This document shows, in pieces, positions 50,162-59,280 of a DNA stretch of 64,000 nucleotides. The position numbers were made by a program, and so were the translations under genes. A model generated the notes under the pieces. The model was given only the letters and a program-made list of their open reading frames with translations, was not told the DNA's origin and made no database searches. Source of the DNA: Roseovarius sp. Pro17 (GTDB lineage: Bacteria > Pseudomonadota > Alphaproteobacteria > Rhodobacterales > Rhodobacteraceae). The stretch's first letter is position 1. Each line of letters starts with the position of its first letter. The stretch is taken from the NCBI RefSeq assembly GCF_035599575.1, contig NZ_CP141179.1, forward strand, positions 3,571,001 to 3,635,000. The letters are read 5' to 3'.

Positions 50162-51727
50162 TTACTTCTGGTCGATCCACACATCGCGGAAGCCGTCATT
50201 GACGCCAAACGCGGTGTTGACCGGATTCTTGATGTTGCAGCGATAGATGGTCGGAAAGCCCAGCTCCAGCAGCCAGAGGTTCGGCACGTCCGAAACGATC
50301 TGATCCTGGATCTTCTTGTAGGCTGCCTTGCGATCCTCGGGGTTCGCCATCAGAGCCGCTTCGTCGAACATCTTGTCCGTTTCGGCGTTCTGATAGTTTG
50401 CCACGTTATTCCAGGGCGAGCCGGGAGCAGCGTTGTCACCCATGTATGTCCGCGACACGCCAAGGGCGGGATCGCCATATTGGTAGAGGTAGGTAAACGC
50501 GAGATCAAAGTCGCGATCACTGACCTTCTGGTTCCAGCCGGCCACGTCCGAGGGCACGATGTCGACGGTCATGCCGATCTCGGTCAGGTTCTGTTTGACC
50601 GCTTCGGCCCAGCGCTGCCACGTTTCGCCGTAAGGCAGACCCAGCAGGCGGATCGTTTCGCCGCCATAGCTGGACTCGGCCAGCAGTGCCTTGGCCTTTT
50701 CCGGGTCATAAGAGATGTCCGGCGTGTCACCGTCCCAGAATCGGGTCGAGGACGACAGCGGGCCGGTCGCGACCTTGCCCAGACCATTCCACAGCGCATC
50801 CTTGGCAAAGTCGCGGTCGATGGCATGCATCATGGCCTGACGCACCTTGACGTCGTCCAACGGCTTGTTGTCATTGTTGATCCAGATCCACGACAGCGGG
50901 CCGAAATATTCCCAACCTTTGTCGGTGATGCAGGTGTTCTCCATTTCGCGCACACGCGGCACATCGAAATTCTCGATCGAACCGCCGGGCAGCACGTCGA
51001 CCTTGCCGGTCTCATACGCAACGGCGCGCGAGGCGGCGTCAGGGATCACATGGTAATAGATGTCGTCGACATAGGGCTTGCCCTCCATGTAATAGTCGTC
51101 GTTCTTGACCAGATGGATAAAGCTGCCCCTTGACCATTCATCAAACTTGAAGGGGCCGGTGCCGATGGGCGTATTGTTCGCCGGGTTGTTGGCGAAATCC
51201 GTGCCTTCATAAATGTGCTTGGGGATCATCGGCGCCGTGCCTGGCTCAAAAATGCCAATAAAGGGGCCGAAGGGCTGTTTCAGGTTGAAAACAACCGTCA
51301 GATCGTCGGGCGTGTCGATGCTTTCGACATGCTCCATATAGGTGCGCATCCGCGAATGGGATTCACGCAGGAAGACGTCCATCGAGAACTTGACATCTTC
51401 GGACGTGAAATCCTCGCCGTCATGGAATTTGACGCCTTCGCGCAGCTTGAATGTATAGGTTTTGCCGTCTTCGGAAATCTCCCACGACGTGGCCAACTGA
51501 CCGTTCGGGGTGAGATCGTGGTCGTAGCGCAGCAGGCTTTCATAGATGTCGCCCGCGACCATCTGGGTCGGGCCATTCTGGATCAGACCGATCATCAGTC
51601 CCGGCGGCTCGGGCTGGATGACCACGTTCAGCGTGCCGCCTGATTGCGGCTCGCCGTCCTGCGCGGCCAGGGGGCCTGCGAGGGCCAGCGCCAGGGCGGC
51701 GGCGGCAAATTTAATAGGTCGAAGCAT
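50162..51727 (-). CDS. Extracellular solute-binding protein, family 5 (dipeptide/oligopeptide type)
   Basis: This 521-aa periplasmic protein has a signal peptide (KFAAAALALALAGPLAAQ). Family-5 features are YESLLRYDHDLTPNGQLATSWEISEDGKTYTFKLREGVKFHDGEDFTSEDVKFS near the N-terminus, PIGTGPFKFDEWSRGSFI, and KVRQAMMHAIDR. It delivers peptides or related amides to the DppBC-type permease. The substrate is probably linked to the deacylase/kinase/phospholyase operon on the other side of the divergent GntR gene. It is the first gene of the importer operon. Confidence 0.93.
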   Translation of the reverse strand: MLRPIKFAAAALALALAGPLAAQDGEPQSGGTLNVVIQPEPPGLMIGLIQNGPTQMVAGDIYESLLRYDHDLTPNGQLATSWEISEDGKTYTFKLREGVKFHDGEDFTSEDVKFSMDVFLRESHSRMRTYMEHVESIDTPDDLTVVFNLKQPFGPFIGIFEPGTAPMIPKHIYEGTDFANNPANNTPIGTGPFKFDEWSRGSFIHLVKNDDYYMEGKPYVDDIYYHVIPDAASRAVAYETGKVDVLPGGSIENFDVPRVREMENTCITDKGWEYFGPLSWIWINNDNKPLDDVKVRQAMMHAIDRDFAKDALWNGLGKVATGPLSSSTRFWDGDTPDISYDPEKAKALLAESSYGGETIRLLGLPYGETWQRWAEAVKQNLTEIGMTVDIVPSDVAGWNQKVSDRDFDLAFTYLYQYGDPALGVSRTYMGDNAAPGSPWNNVANYQNAETDKMFDEAALMANPEDRKAAYKKIQDQIVSDVPNLWLLELGFPTIYRCNIKNPVNTAFGVNDGFRDVWIDQK

Positions 51728-51807
51728 TTTCTATTTTCCCCGTTGGTTGTTGTCTTAACGTTTCTATTTTGAACCAGATTACCTGAATGAGTGTCAATTT
51801 CCACCAT

Positions 51808-52491
51808 TCATGCGGCGGACCCGGCCCTTGGCCCGCCATTCTCACCGAAAGAGGCAATATATTCGGCTATTCCGTCTTTTGCCTCGTCGATATCGACGCG
51901 AATCTGCGCGCGGGCGGTTTCGGGCTCGCGCGCCTCGCACGCGGCGACGACCGCGTGATGCCGCTGCACCATGTCCTGCTTAGCGCGGCTGTAATAGCCC
52001 GCGATCAGCGGCCCCATGCGCAGCCATAGCCGTGTAAGGGTCTCAAGCAGGATGGGCATTTGCGCGACCTCGGCCAGCGCAAAATGAAACTTCTGGTTCA
52101 GCTCGGCGGCGCGGGTCCAGCGCGCGGCCGCTATCGCCTCTTCGTTGCGGGCGATGATGCGGCGCAGACGGGCGATGTCCTGCTCGCTGGCAATGCGCGC
52201 GGCCTCTGCGGCGGCCATTCCCTCAAGCTCGGCGCGCAGGGCTGCGATTTCCAGATATTGCTCGACTGTCGGCACCGGCACGCGCACGTCGCGCAATGTG
52301 CGTTGTTCCAGCGCGTTGTCCTGCAAGAGGCGCTGCACGGCGTCGCGCACGGGGGTCGAACTGGTCCCCAGCGCCTCGGCAAGACCACGAATCGTCACCT
52401 TCTGGTCAGGGCGCAGCTTGCCGCTGACCAGATCCTGACTGATCCGATCGTATATGGCGCTGCCCAACGATTCCGTTCTTATTTCTTTCAT
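51808..52491 (-). CDS. GntR-family regulator (FCD/FadR subgroup)
   Basis: This 227-aa regulator has an N-terminal winged helix (AIYDRISQDLVSGKLRPDQKVTIRGLAEALGTSSTPVRDAVQRLL) and an FCD ligand domain with metal-binding residues around ELNQKFHFALAE and the later QRHHAVVAA. I chose ATG 52491, 6 nt after AGGG; upstream Met codons overlap its operator. It stands between the divergent catabolic operon and the importer operon, so it probably represses both until the substrate or a carboxylate product binds. A second gene of the same family is at 60439. Confidence 0.9.
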   Translation of the reverse strand: MKEIRTESLGSAIYDRISQDLVSGKLRPDQKVTIRGLAEALGTSSTPVRDAVQRLLQDNALEQRTLRDVRVPVPTVEQYLEIAALRAELEGMAAAEAARIASEQDIARLRRIIARNEEAIAAARWTRAAELNQKFHFALAEVAQMPILLETLTRLWLRMGPLIAGYYSRAKQDMVQRHHAVVAACEAREPETARAQIRVDIDEAKDGIAEYIASFGENGGPRAGSAA

Positions 52492-52506
52492 CCGCATCCC
52501 TGATTT

Positions 52507-52523
52507 TGATGCATCATGCATCA
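52507..52523. promoter_or_regulatory. GntR operator palindrome
   Basis: TGATGCATCATGCATCA has perfect 8-bp arms around a central C. It lies 16 bp upstream of the GntR start and in the shared promoter gap with the divergent operon. Its length and symmetry fit FCD-type GntR operators. Confidence 0.75.
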
Positions 52524-52650
52524 TCATCATTGATCCGGCAAATCAAATTTGCAATGGTCAGCGCGGCAATGTTGACGGCGCGGCGCGCGCGGCTCACAAC
52601 TGGCGGGATATCTGCACACGCCATGTACGCACCATGCGAAAGGAACCGCG

Positions 52651-53679
52651 ATGAAAGCCTTCTTTGACGAACGCCAGTTGCGTCACGCGCCGACGTTCTA
52701 TTTCCGTCGCGGTGCTGCGATGCCCCATCAGGAACAGCCGCAGAGGGCGGAAATCCTGCGCGACATGCTGGCTGGCGAAGGCTTTGAGATCGCCAAACCG
52801 CGCGATCACGGCCTGGACCCGGTCAAAGCCGTGCATAATCCGGACTACGTCGATTTCCTGCCCGACGCCCACGCCCGCTTTGTCGAGAGCGCCGGGACCG
52901 AGGCACTGGCCATCCCTACCATGCATCCCGGCCTGCGCCGTGGCAAAGAGCCAAAGGATATCCATGGCCAGATGGGCTGGTGGATGACCGACACGTCGAC
53001 CCCCCTGACCGAAGGGACGTGGGAGGCCGTCTATTGGTCCGCCCAGACCGCCATCGAGGCTGCCGAAGAGGTAATGGGTGGCGCGCGCGCGGCCTATGCC
53101 CTGTGCCGACCGCCGGGACATCACGCGATGCGCGACTGCTCAAACGGGTTCTGTTTTTTCAACAACGCCTGCGTCGTTGCAAACCACCTGACGTCCAAAT
53201 TCAGACGCGTCGCGCTGATCGACGTGGACGTGCATACCGGCAACGGCTCGCTGGATATCCTCTATGAGCGCGGCGATATATTCTTTTGCTCGCTGCATCC
53301 TGACCCCGCGACCTACCCCACCTTCTATCTCGGCCACGAGGACGAAACTGGCGAGGGTGAGGGTGCGGGCAAGTCCCTCAACATCCTGCTGGAACACGGC
53401 GCCAGCGAGGCCGACGTCATGGTGGCGCTGGACAAGGGGATCGCGGCGATCAAGGATTTCGGCGCCGAGGCGCTGGTTGTCTCGCTGGGCTTTGACATGG
53501 CGGCGGACGATCCGCTGGCGGCTGTCGCGGTCTATCCCGAAGGCTTTGCCGAAATGGCGCGTCGTTTGGCGGCCCTGAACATTCCCACAGTGCTGGTGCA
53601 AGAGGGCGGATACCTTGGCCCGTCGCTGGCCGATAACGCTAAATCCTTTCTCACCACCTTCCGCGAGGCGACGAAATGA
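52651..53679 (+). CDS. Histone-deacetylase-like amidohydrolase (acetylpolyamine amidohydrolase type)
   Basis: This 342-aa zinc hydrolase has the HDAC-fold motifs CRPPGHHAMRDCSNGFCFFNN (about 150-171, catalytic His pair), ALIDVDVHTGNG (about 187-198, zinc Asp and His), SLGFDMAADDP (second zinc Asp) and LVQEGGYLG (transition-state Tyr). The N-terminal FFDERQLRHAPTFYFRRGAAMPHQEQPQRAEIL matches the bacterial AphA subgroup, which deacetylates polyamines. As first gene of a five-gene catabolic operon, it probably removes an acyl group from the imported amine. Its stop overlaps the next start by 4 bp. Confidence 0.92.
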   Translation: MKAFFDERQLRHAPTFYFRRGAAMPHQEQPQRAEILRDMLAGEGFEIAKPRDHGLDPVKAVHNPDYVDFLPDAHARFVESAGTEALAIPTMHPGLRRGKEPKDIHGQMGWWMTDTSTPLTEGTWEAVYWSAQTAIEAAEEVMGGARAAYALCRPPGHHAMRDCSNGFCFFNNACVVANHLTSKFRRVALIDVDVHTGNGSLDILYERGDIFFCSLHPDPATYPTFYLGHEDETGEGEGAGKSLNILLEHGASEADVMVALDKGIAAIKDFGAEALVVSLGFDMAADDPLAAVAVYPEGFAEMARRLAALNIPTVLVQEGGYLGPSLADNAKSFLTTFREATK

Positions 53680-55238
53680 GTGATGCCCCCAAGACCATGA
53701 ACGGCGCCGAAAGCGTCGTGCGCAGCCTGCATTCAGCGGGCGTCGATGTGTGTTTCGCCAATCCCGGCACGTCCGAGATGCAGTTCGTCGATGCACTGGA
53801 CCGAACCAAGCTGATGCATTGCGTTTTGGGCCTGTTCGAGGGCGTCGTGACCGGTGCCGCCGATGGGTATACCCGCATGGCGCGCAAGCCTGCGGTGACG
53901 CTGCTGCACCTCGCCCCCGGTTTCGCCAATGCGGCGGCGAACCTGCACAACGCGCGCAAGGCGCGGGTGCCGATGGTCAACCTCGTTGGCGATCACGCGC
54001 TGCGCCACCAGAAGTACGACGCGCCCCTGTCGGCGGATGTCGAAGCGGCCTGCGCGCCCTTTTCCGACTGGGTCAAATCGGGCACCGATGCGGGCAGCTT
54101 TGCCGCCGACGCGATGGAGGCGCTGCGCGTCGCCACCGGCAAACCGGGCCGTATCGCCACGCTGATCGCGCCCGCCGATATTGGCTGGGACGAGGGTGGA
54201 CAGATGGCCGCCGCGACCGCGCCCGATGGCCCCGCCCCGCTGGATTTGAGCGCACTGGACGATGCCGTCGCCGCGCTGGAATCTGGCGAGAAGACTGTGA
54301 TTCTCGTCGGCAATTCCGTGCTCGAGGACGTCGCTGCCATCGCCCTGCTGGAAGGTATCGCACAGAAAACCGGCGCGCAGATCCTCGCGCCCACGTCCAG
54401 CCGTCGGATCGAGCGGGGACAGGGCCGCGCACCGATGGCCAAAGTTCCCTATCCCATCAACGAGGCAATTGCCTGCCTCGCCCCCTACGCCCGCGCCATC
54501 CTGATCGAAACGCTGCCGCCCGTCGCCTTTTTCGCCTATCCCGGCAAGCCCAGCCTGCTGCTGCCCGAAGATTGCGTACAGGTCACGCTGACCGACGTGG
54601 ACGGCGACGGCCCCGCCGCCGTCGCCGCGCTGGCAGACTGCATCGGCGCGCAGCCCGGCAAGGGCCAAAGCCCAGAAATGCCCGCCCGCCCCCAATCCGG
54701 CGCAATCACGCTGCAAAATATCGCCGCTGCACTGTCCAACGCCCTACCCGAAGATGCCATCATCGTTGACGAGGCGGTATCCTGCGGCGGCGCGACCTTT
54801 CCGGCGGGCGACGCGGCACGGCCCAATTCGTGGCTGGCACTCACAGGCGGTTCCATCGGCATCGGCATCCCGCTATCGGCGGGCGCGGCCATTGCCTGCC
54901 CGGACCGCCCCGTCATCACGATCCAAGGTGACGGATCGGCGATGTATACCATTCAGGGTCTCTGGACGCAGGCCCGTGAGGAATCGAACGTGACCACGAT
55001 CATCCTCGCCAACCAAAGCTACGAGATCCTCAAGGGCGAGCTGCACAATGTCGGCGCACAGCCGGGGCAGGACGCGCTGGACATGCTGAACCTCGACCGG
55101 CCCCATCTGGACTTCGTCGCCCTGGCCAAAGGCATGGGCGTGCCGGGCCGCCGGGTCGAGGATGTTGCGGACCTGATGCGCGCCATCGAGGATGCGGCAC
55201 GCGAACCCGGCCCCTACCTGATCGAAGCGATGCTTTAA
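53676..55238 (+). CDS. Thiamine-diphosphate-dependent enzyme (acetolactate synthase/decarboxylase-like)
   Basis: This 520-aa ThDP enzyme is of the pyruvate-oxidase superfamily. The N-terminal domain contains the catalytic Glu in LGLFEGVVTGAADGYTRMA. The C-terminal ThDP site is GDGSAMYTIQGLWTQARE followed by ILANQSYEI (GDG...NQ). The central domain lacks an obvious FAD-binding pattern, and the shorter length fits 2-oxoacid decarboxylases such as benzoylformate-decarboxylase-like proteins better than true acetolactate synthase. In this operon it may decarboxylate an oxoacid made from the amino compound. ATG 53676 overlaps the deacetylase stop. Confidence 0.9.
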   Translation: MSDAPKTMNGAESVVRSLHSAGVDVCFANPGTSEMQFVDALDRTKLMHCVLGLFEGVVTGAADGYTRMARKPAVTLLHLAPGFANAAANLHNARKARVPMVNLVGDHALRHQKYDAPLSADVEAACAPFSDWVKSGTDAGSFAADAMEALRVATGKPGRIATLIAPADIGWDEGGQMAAATAPDGPAPLDLSALDDAVAALESGEKTVILVGNSVLEDVAAIALLEGIAQKTGAQILAPTSSRRIERGQGRAPMAKVPYPINEAIACLAPYARAILIETLPPVAFFAYPGKPSLLLPEDCVQVTLTDVDGDGPAAVAALADCIGAQPGKGQSPEMPARPQSGAITLQNIAAALSNALPEDAIIVDEAVSCGGATFPAGDAARPNSWLALTGGSIGIGIPLSAGAAIACPDRPVITIQGDGSAMYTIQGLWTQAREESNVTTIILANQSYEILKGELHNVGAQPGQDALDMLNLDRPHLDFVALAKGMGVPGRRVEDVADLMRAIEDAAREPGPYLIEAML

Positions 55239-55259
55239 CCTTTCGAGAGAGGACACGAC

Positions 55260-56549
55260 ATGGCACTGGATGCAGACCTGCGCAAACGTATCGTTCAAGC
55301 GGTCACCGACGGCTTTGACGACCAAGTGGCCTTCACACAGGAGCTGGTGCGCATGCCATCCCTGCGCGGCCATGAGCATCCCGTCCAAGACCTATTGCAC
55401 CGCATGCTGCAATCGCGCGGCTATGCGATGGACCGCTTTGCCATGGACCGCGAGGCGATTGCGGCGCATCCGGGTGGCTCGAAAATCTCGGACGCTCACT
55501 CGAACGCGCCCATCGTGGTCGGCATCCACCGCCCGCGCAATGAGACGGGCCGCTCGCTGATCCTGCAATCGCATCTGGACGTGGTTCCCGAGGGGCTGCA
55601 CGACATGTGGTCTGATCCGCCCTTTTCCGGCAAGATCGATGGCGACTGGATGTATGGGCGCGGTGCGGGCGACATGAAGGCAGGCGCTGCAGCCAATATT
55701 TATGCCCTTGATGCCCTGCGCCGGATTGGCCTTCAGCCTGCCGCGACGGTCTATATTCAATCGGTCGTCGAGGAGGAATCCACCGGCAACGGCGCGCTGC
55801 AAACCTTTTTGCAAGGCTATACAGCGGACGCCGTTTTCATCCCCGAACCTGAGGAAGAAATGCTGGTGCGCGCCAATGTCGGCGTGCTGTGGTTTCAGGT
55901 GCAGCTGCGCGGTGTTCCCGTCCACGTGCGCGAAATGGGCGAAGGCGCGAACGCCATCGACGCCGCGACCCGAGTGGCCGATGAGCTGCGCAAACTTGAG
56001 GCCGAATGGAACGCCGACAAGGGCAATCATCGCCATTTTGAGGATCTGGATCATCCCATCAACCTCAACATTGGCAAGATCGAGGGCGGCGATTGGGCCT
56101 CTTCGGTCCCATCGTGGTGCAATATCGACTGCCGCGTGTCGATCTATCCGGGCCGCAGCGCAGACGACGCCGCGCGCGAGATCACGGATCGCATCGCAGC
56201 CTTCGCCGCCTCCGACGGGTTCCTCGCCAACAATCCGCCCAAGGTGGTTTTCAACGGCTTCTACGCCGAGGGTTACGTGCTGGAAGAAGGGTCCGACGCC
56301 GAGGCGGTGCTGGGCCGCGCGCACGAGGCGGCCATCGGCGCGCCGTTGAAATCCTTTATGACGGGCAGCTATCTAGATACGCGGGTCTATGCGCTTTACA
56401 ATCAAATCCCCGCGCTCTGCTATGGCCCGAAATCGCGCAACATTCATGGCATCGACGAATCCGTCAGCCTCAGTTCGGTCCAGAAAATCACGCAAACCAT
56501 GGCGCTATTTATTGCTGAATGGTGCGGGACCGAGCCGGTGGACGACTGA
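55260..56549 (+). CDS. M20-family deacylase (ArgE/DapE-like)
   Basis: This 429-aa dizinc hydrolase has a first zinc His in LQSHLDVVPEG (about 103-113), the bridging Asp in GRGAGDMKAG, and catalytic EEE in SVVEEESTGNG, with a dimerisation lid domain in between. It removes N-acyl groups from amino acids or splits small amides. A GAGAGAGG ribosome-binding site precedes ATG 55260. It gives the operon a second amide hydrolase besides the HDAC-like enzyme, so the substrate may carry two amide bonds, for example an N-acylated peptide. Confidence 0.92.
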   Translation: MALDADLRKRIVQAVTDGFDDQVAFTQELVRMPSLRGHEHPVQDLLHRMLQSRGYAMDRFAMDREAIAAHPGGSKISDAHSNAPIVVGIHRPRNETGRSLILQSHLDVVPEGLHDMWSDPPFSGKIDGDWMYGRGAGDMKAGAAANIYALDALRRIGLQPAATVYIQSVVEEESTGNGALQTFLQGYTADAVFIPEPEEEMLVRANVGVLWFQVQLRGVPVHVREMGEGANAIDAATRVADELRKLEAEWNADKGNHRHFEDLDHPINLNIGKIEGGDWASSVPSWCNIDCRVSIYPGRSADDAAREITDRIAAFAASDGFLANNPPKVVFNGFYAEGYVLEEGSDAEAVLGRAHEAAIGAPLKSFMTGSYLDTRVYALYNQIPALCYGPKSRNIHGIDESVSLSSVQKITQTMALFIAEWCGTEPVDD

Positions 56550-57643
56550 TGCACGACACCATGGCAGGTCTGCCCCCTTTCAGCACCTCAAACGAGGCCG
56601 CGCCAGATTTGGCCGACCTGCTGGCCCATGACGCGCCCGCCATTACGCCCGCTATGGGAGCCGATCTGGCACGTGATATCTACGGTGTCACCGGCGATAT
56701 CCGTCCACTGAGCGCCGAGAAGGATGCGAATTTCCATATCCGCCTTGGCAATGGCGAAGAGGCCCTGCTGAAGGTCACGAACGCGGTCGAGGATCGCGGC
56801 GTGACGCACATGCAAACCGCCGCGCTGATGCACCTCGCCGCGACTGATCCGACGCTACCGGTGCAGCGCGTCTGCCAGACGCTCACTGGTACATCCTCGG
56901 CTATAGTCACTGGCCCGAACGGCGACGCGCATGTGGTGCGCCTGATGAGCTATCTTGACGGCACAATCCTCAGCAACGCGACGCCGGGGCCGCGGCTATA
57001 CGCTGCTCTGGGCGGGTTGCTGGCGCGGCTGACACTGGGGCTGCGCGGATTTTTCCACCCGTCGGCCGGCCACGTCCTGCAATGGGATATCAAGCAGGCC
57101 CACCGTCTGCGCCCGATGCTGGACGCGATCGAGGATGACGATCTGCGCCGCCGGCTGACCGCCACGATCGACCGCTTTGACGCCGACATCGCGCCGCGCC
57201 TGCCGCATTTGCGAGCGCAGGTCGTGCATAACGATTTCAACCCGCACAACCTGCTGGTTGACGGCGCGCAGGCGACGCGAGCCACCGGCATCATCGACTT
57301 TGGCGACATGGTGCACACACCCGTCGCCTGCGATCTGGCTGTCGCCTGCTCCTACCAGATATCCGAGGGCGATACGCCGCTGGAGCGTATCGTGCAGTTG
57401 ATCCAAGGCTACTCCGCCGCCCTCCCGCTGGAGGATCAAGAGCTGGAGCTGTTGCCCGACCTCATGCGTCTGCGCCACGCCACGACGTTGACCATCGGCG
57501 CATGGCGCGCCCGGCGCTATCCAGAAAATGCGGCCTATATCCTGCGCAACACCGCCGCATCTCTGCGCGGAATGGACGCGCTGGACCGGATCGGCACCGA
57601 CGCTGCCATTGAAACGCTGCACCGCGCAACTCAGACGGAGTGA
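56549..57643 (+). CDS. Aminoglycoside-phosphotransferase-fold kinase, hydroxylysine-kinase-like
   Basis: This 364-aa APH-fold kinase has the catalytic loop VVHNDFNPHNLLV (HxDxxxxN) and the metal motif IIDFGDMVHT. An N-terminal LSAEKDANFHIRL and the C-terminal RRYPENAAYILRNTAASL match, from memory, the layout of animal hydroxylysine kinase (HYKK/AGPHD1), which uses GTP to phosphorylate 5-hydroxylysine. ATG 56549 overlaps the M20 stop by 1 bp. Being next to an AGXT2L-like phospholyase gene is the strongest clue, since the two steps act in series in animals. Ethanolamine-type amino alcohols are alternatives. Confidence 0.85.
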   Translation: MHDTMAGLPPFSTSNEAAPDLADLLAHDAPAITPAMGADLARDIYGVTGDIRPLSAEKDANFHIRLGNGEEALLKVTNAVEDRGVTHMQTAALMHLAATDPTLPVQRVCQTLTGTSSAIVTGPNGDAHVVRLMSYLDGTILSNATPGPRLYAALGGLLARLTLGLRGFFHPSAGHVLQWDIKQAHRLRPMLDAIEDDDLRRRLTATIDRFDADIAPRLPHLRAQVVHNDFNPHNLLVDGAQATRATGIIDFGDMVHTPVACDLAVACSYQISEGDTPLERIVQLIQGYSAALPLEDQELELLPDLMRLRHATTLTIGAWRARRYPENAAYILRNTAASLRGMDALDRIGTDAAIETLHRATQTE

Positions 57644-57650
57644 CGACGCC

Positions 57651-58967
57651 ATGACCATGGTCAACGCCTACGATGCCGCGAGCGACACAAGCCTCGACCC
57701 AGAGGACAAGGCGCTGATCGCGCGCCGGGCAAAGGCGCTGGGGCCCGCCTATCGCCTCTTTTACGAGGAGCCGCTGCATCTGGTGCGCGGACAAGGCGCG
57801 TGGGTCTGGGACAAGGCGGGCAACAAGTATCTGGACGCCTACAACAATGTCGCCTCGCTGGGCCATTGCCATCCTCACGTTGTGCGCGCGATCAGCGAGC
57901 AACTTGGCGTTTTGAACACTCACACCCGCTATCTGCATGACGGCGTGGTCGATTACGCCGAGCGGCTGCTGGCCACGATGCCGGACGCGCTGGGACATGT
58001 GATGTTCACCTGCACCGGATCAGAGGCAAACGATCTGGCGCTGCGCATCGCGCGTTCTTACACGCGCCGCCAAGGCGTTATCGTCACCCGCCTCGCCTAT
58101 CACGGCCTTAGCGAATCGGTATCCGAGCTGTCGCCGTCGCTGGGTGAATTCGTCCCACGAGGCCCGCGCGTGCGGCTGATAGATGCTCCCAATTCGCTGA
58201 CCGTCCCGCCCGAAGAACAAGGCGCGCGCCTCGCCGCCGATCTGGCCGCAGCGATTGCTGAAATGCGCCAAGACGGGATCGAGCCTGCGGCCTTTATCGT
58301 CGATACGGTGTTTTCCAGTGATGGCCTCTATCCCGATCCGGTAGGCTTTCTTAAACCGGCGGTGGATTTGATCCGCGCCGAGGGCGGCATTTTCATCGCC
58401 GATGAGGTGCAACCGGGGTTCGCGCGCACGGGCGATGCCTTCTGGGGCTTTCAACGGCACGAGCTGGTGCCTGACATGGTCACGATGGGCAAACCGATGG
58501 GCAATGGATTTCCGGTCTCTGGCACGGCGATGCAGCCGCATCTGGTGCAGGAGTTCGGTGAGAAGGCACGCTATTTCAACACGTTTGGCGGCAACCCGGT
58601 CGCTGCTGCGGCAGGCATGGCCGTGCTGGATGTGATCGAGGACGAGGGGCTGCAGGAAAATTCCCGCCGTGTCGGCGCAGCGATGAAAGCAGGGCTGCAA
58701 GACATCGCCGCCAAGCGTGACGACATCGGTGAGGTGCGCGGCGCAGGCCTATTTCTGGCCGTCGAATGTGTGAGCGATCGCAGCACAAACGCGCCCGATG
58801 GTGCGCTGGCACGCTTTGTCGTCAATCACCTGCGTCGAAACGGCGTATTAATCAGCGCGACCGGGCCCGGCGCCAACATCCTCAAGATCCGCCCGCCCCT
58901 GATTCTAAATGATAGCGAAGCGGCCCAATTCGTCGATGCTGTCCGCGCTGCATTTGCTGCCGTGTGA
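57651..58967 (+). CDS. Class III PLP enzyme, AGXT2L-like phospholyase/aminotransferase
   Basis: This 438-aa class III aminotransferase-fold protein has PLP-Lys280 in VTMGKPMGNGFP, with FTCTGSEANDLALRIARS, YNNVASLGHCHP and ADEVQPGFARTG as conserved blocks. The sequence YLDAYNNVASLGHCHPHVV and TRYLHDGVVDYAERL resembles the AGXT2L1/AGXT2L2 lyases that eliminate phosphate from phosphoethanolamine or 5-phosphohydroxylysine, rather than typical omega-aminotransferases. ATG 57651 starts 7 bp after the kinase stop. Together the pair would convert a hydroxy-amine to an aldehyde plus ammonia and phosphate. Confidence 0.88.
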   Translation: MTMVNAYDAASDTSLDPEDKALIARRAKALGPAYRLFYEEPLHLVRGQGAWVWDKAGNKYLDAYNNVASLGHCHPHVVRAISEQLGVLNTHTRYLHDGVVDYAERLLATMPDALGHVMFTCTGSEANDLALRIARSYTRRQGVIVTRLAYHGLSESVSELSPSLGEFVPRGPRVRLIDAPNSLTVPPEEQGARLAADLAAAIAEMRQDGIEPAAFIVDTVFSSDGLYPDPVGFLKPAVDLIRAEGGIFIADEVQPGFARTGDAFWGFQRHELVPDMVTMGKPMGNGFPVSGTAMQPHLVQEFGEKARYFNTFGGNPVAAAAGMAVLDVIEDEGLQENSRRVGAAMKAGLQDIAAKRDDIGEVRGAGLFLAVECVSDRSTNAPDGALARFVVNHLRRNGVLISATGPGANILKIRPPLILNDSEAAQFVDAVRAAFAAV

Positions 58968-59012
58968 AACGGCGGGCAAAGCGAACACAGTCGGCGCAAT
59001 CAAAGAGAAGTT

Positions 59013-59088
59013 TGGTGGAGCCTAGGGGGATCGAACCCCTGACCTCCTGCATGCCATGCAGGCGCTCTCCCAGCTGAGCTAAGGCCCC
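59013..59088 (-). tRNA. tRNA-Ala(GGC)
   Basis: This is a 76-nt minus-strand tRNA with an encoded CCA. The acceptor starts GGGGCC, the anticodon arm is CCTGC-ATGGCAT-GCAGG (anticodon GGC, reading GCC), and the T arm contains GGTTCGATCC. It lies convergently after the PLP-enzyme gene. Confidence 0.95.
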
Positions 59089-59121
59089 GATGCGGCCCAA
59101 GGGGCCGCTGGGTGCTGACTA

Positions 59122-59215
59122 TAGCGTTTCGAGTTAAGTTCGAAACGCGCGACACCCAATCGTCGTGGGCATTTCGACATACTGTCTTAAGTCAACGATA
59201 CGTCGAAACGCTTTA
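59122..59215. repeat. GCGTTTCG-family inverted repeats
   Basis: GCGTTTCGA (59124-59132) pairs with TCGAAACGC (59140-59148). A further TCGAAACGCTTTA at 59203-59215 could pair with TAGCGTTTCGA at 59122. The same GCGTTTCG...CGAAACGC motif forms the terminator at 4889-4938, so it may be a dispersed REP-like or terminator-type element of this genome. Confidence 0.6.
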
Positions 59216-59280
59216 GGCAAAGCACCGGGCGGGATCAAGCGAAAAAATCCGGCCCGGCCGTTCTGTATCAGCTACTTGCG

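Noticed and set aside
49526..51133. Long plus-strand reading frame opposite the binding protein and permease genes
   Set aside because: It is antisense to two clear transporter genes with signal peptide and family motifs; the openness comes from high third-position GC. Its translation has no domain and is rich in Arg/His/Gly.
53733..54716. Long minus-strand and plus-strand frames overlapping the ThDP enzyme
   Set aside because: Both overlap the ThDP enzyme gene with its GDG...NQ motif and show shadow composition (Arg/Gly/Ala-rich, no motifs).
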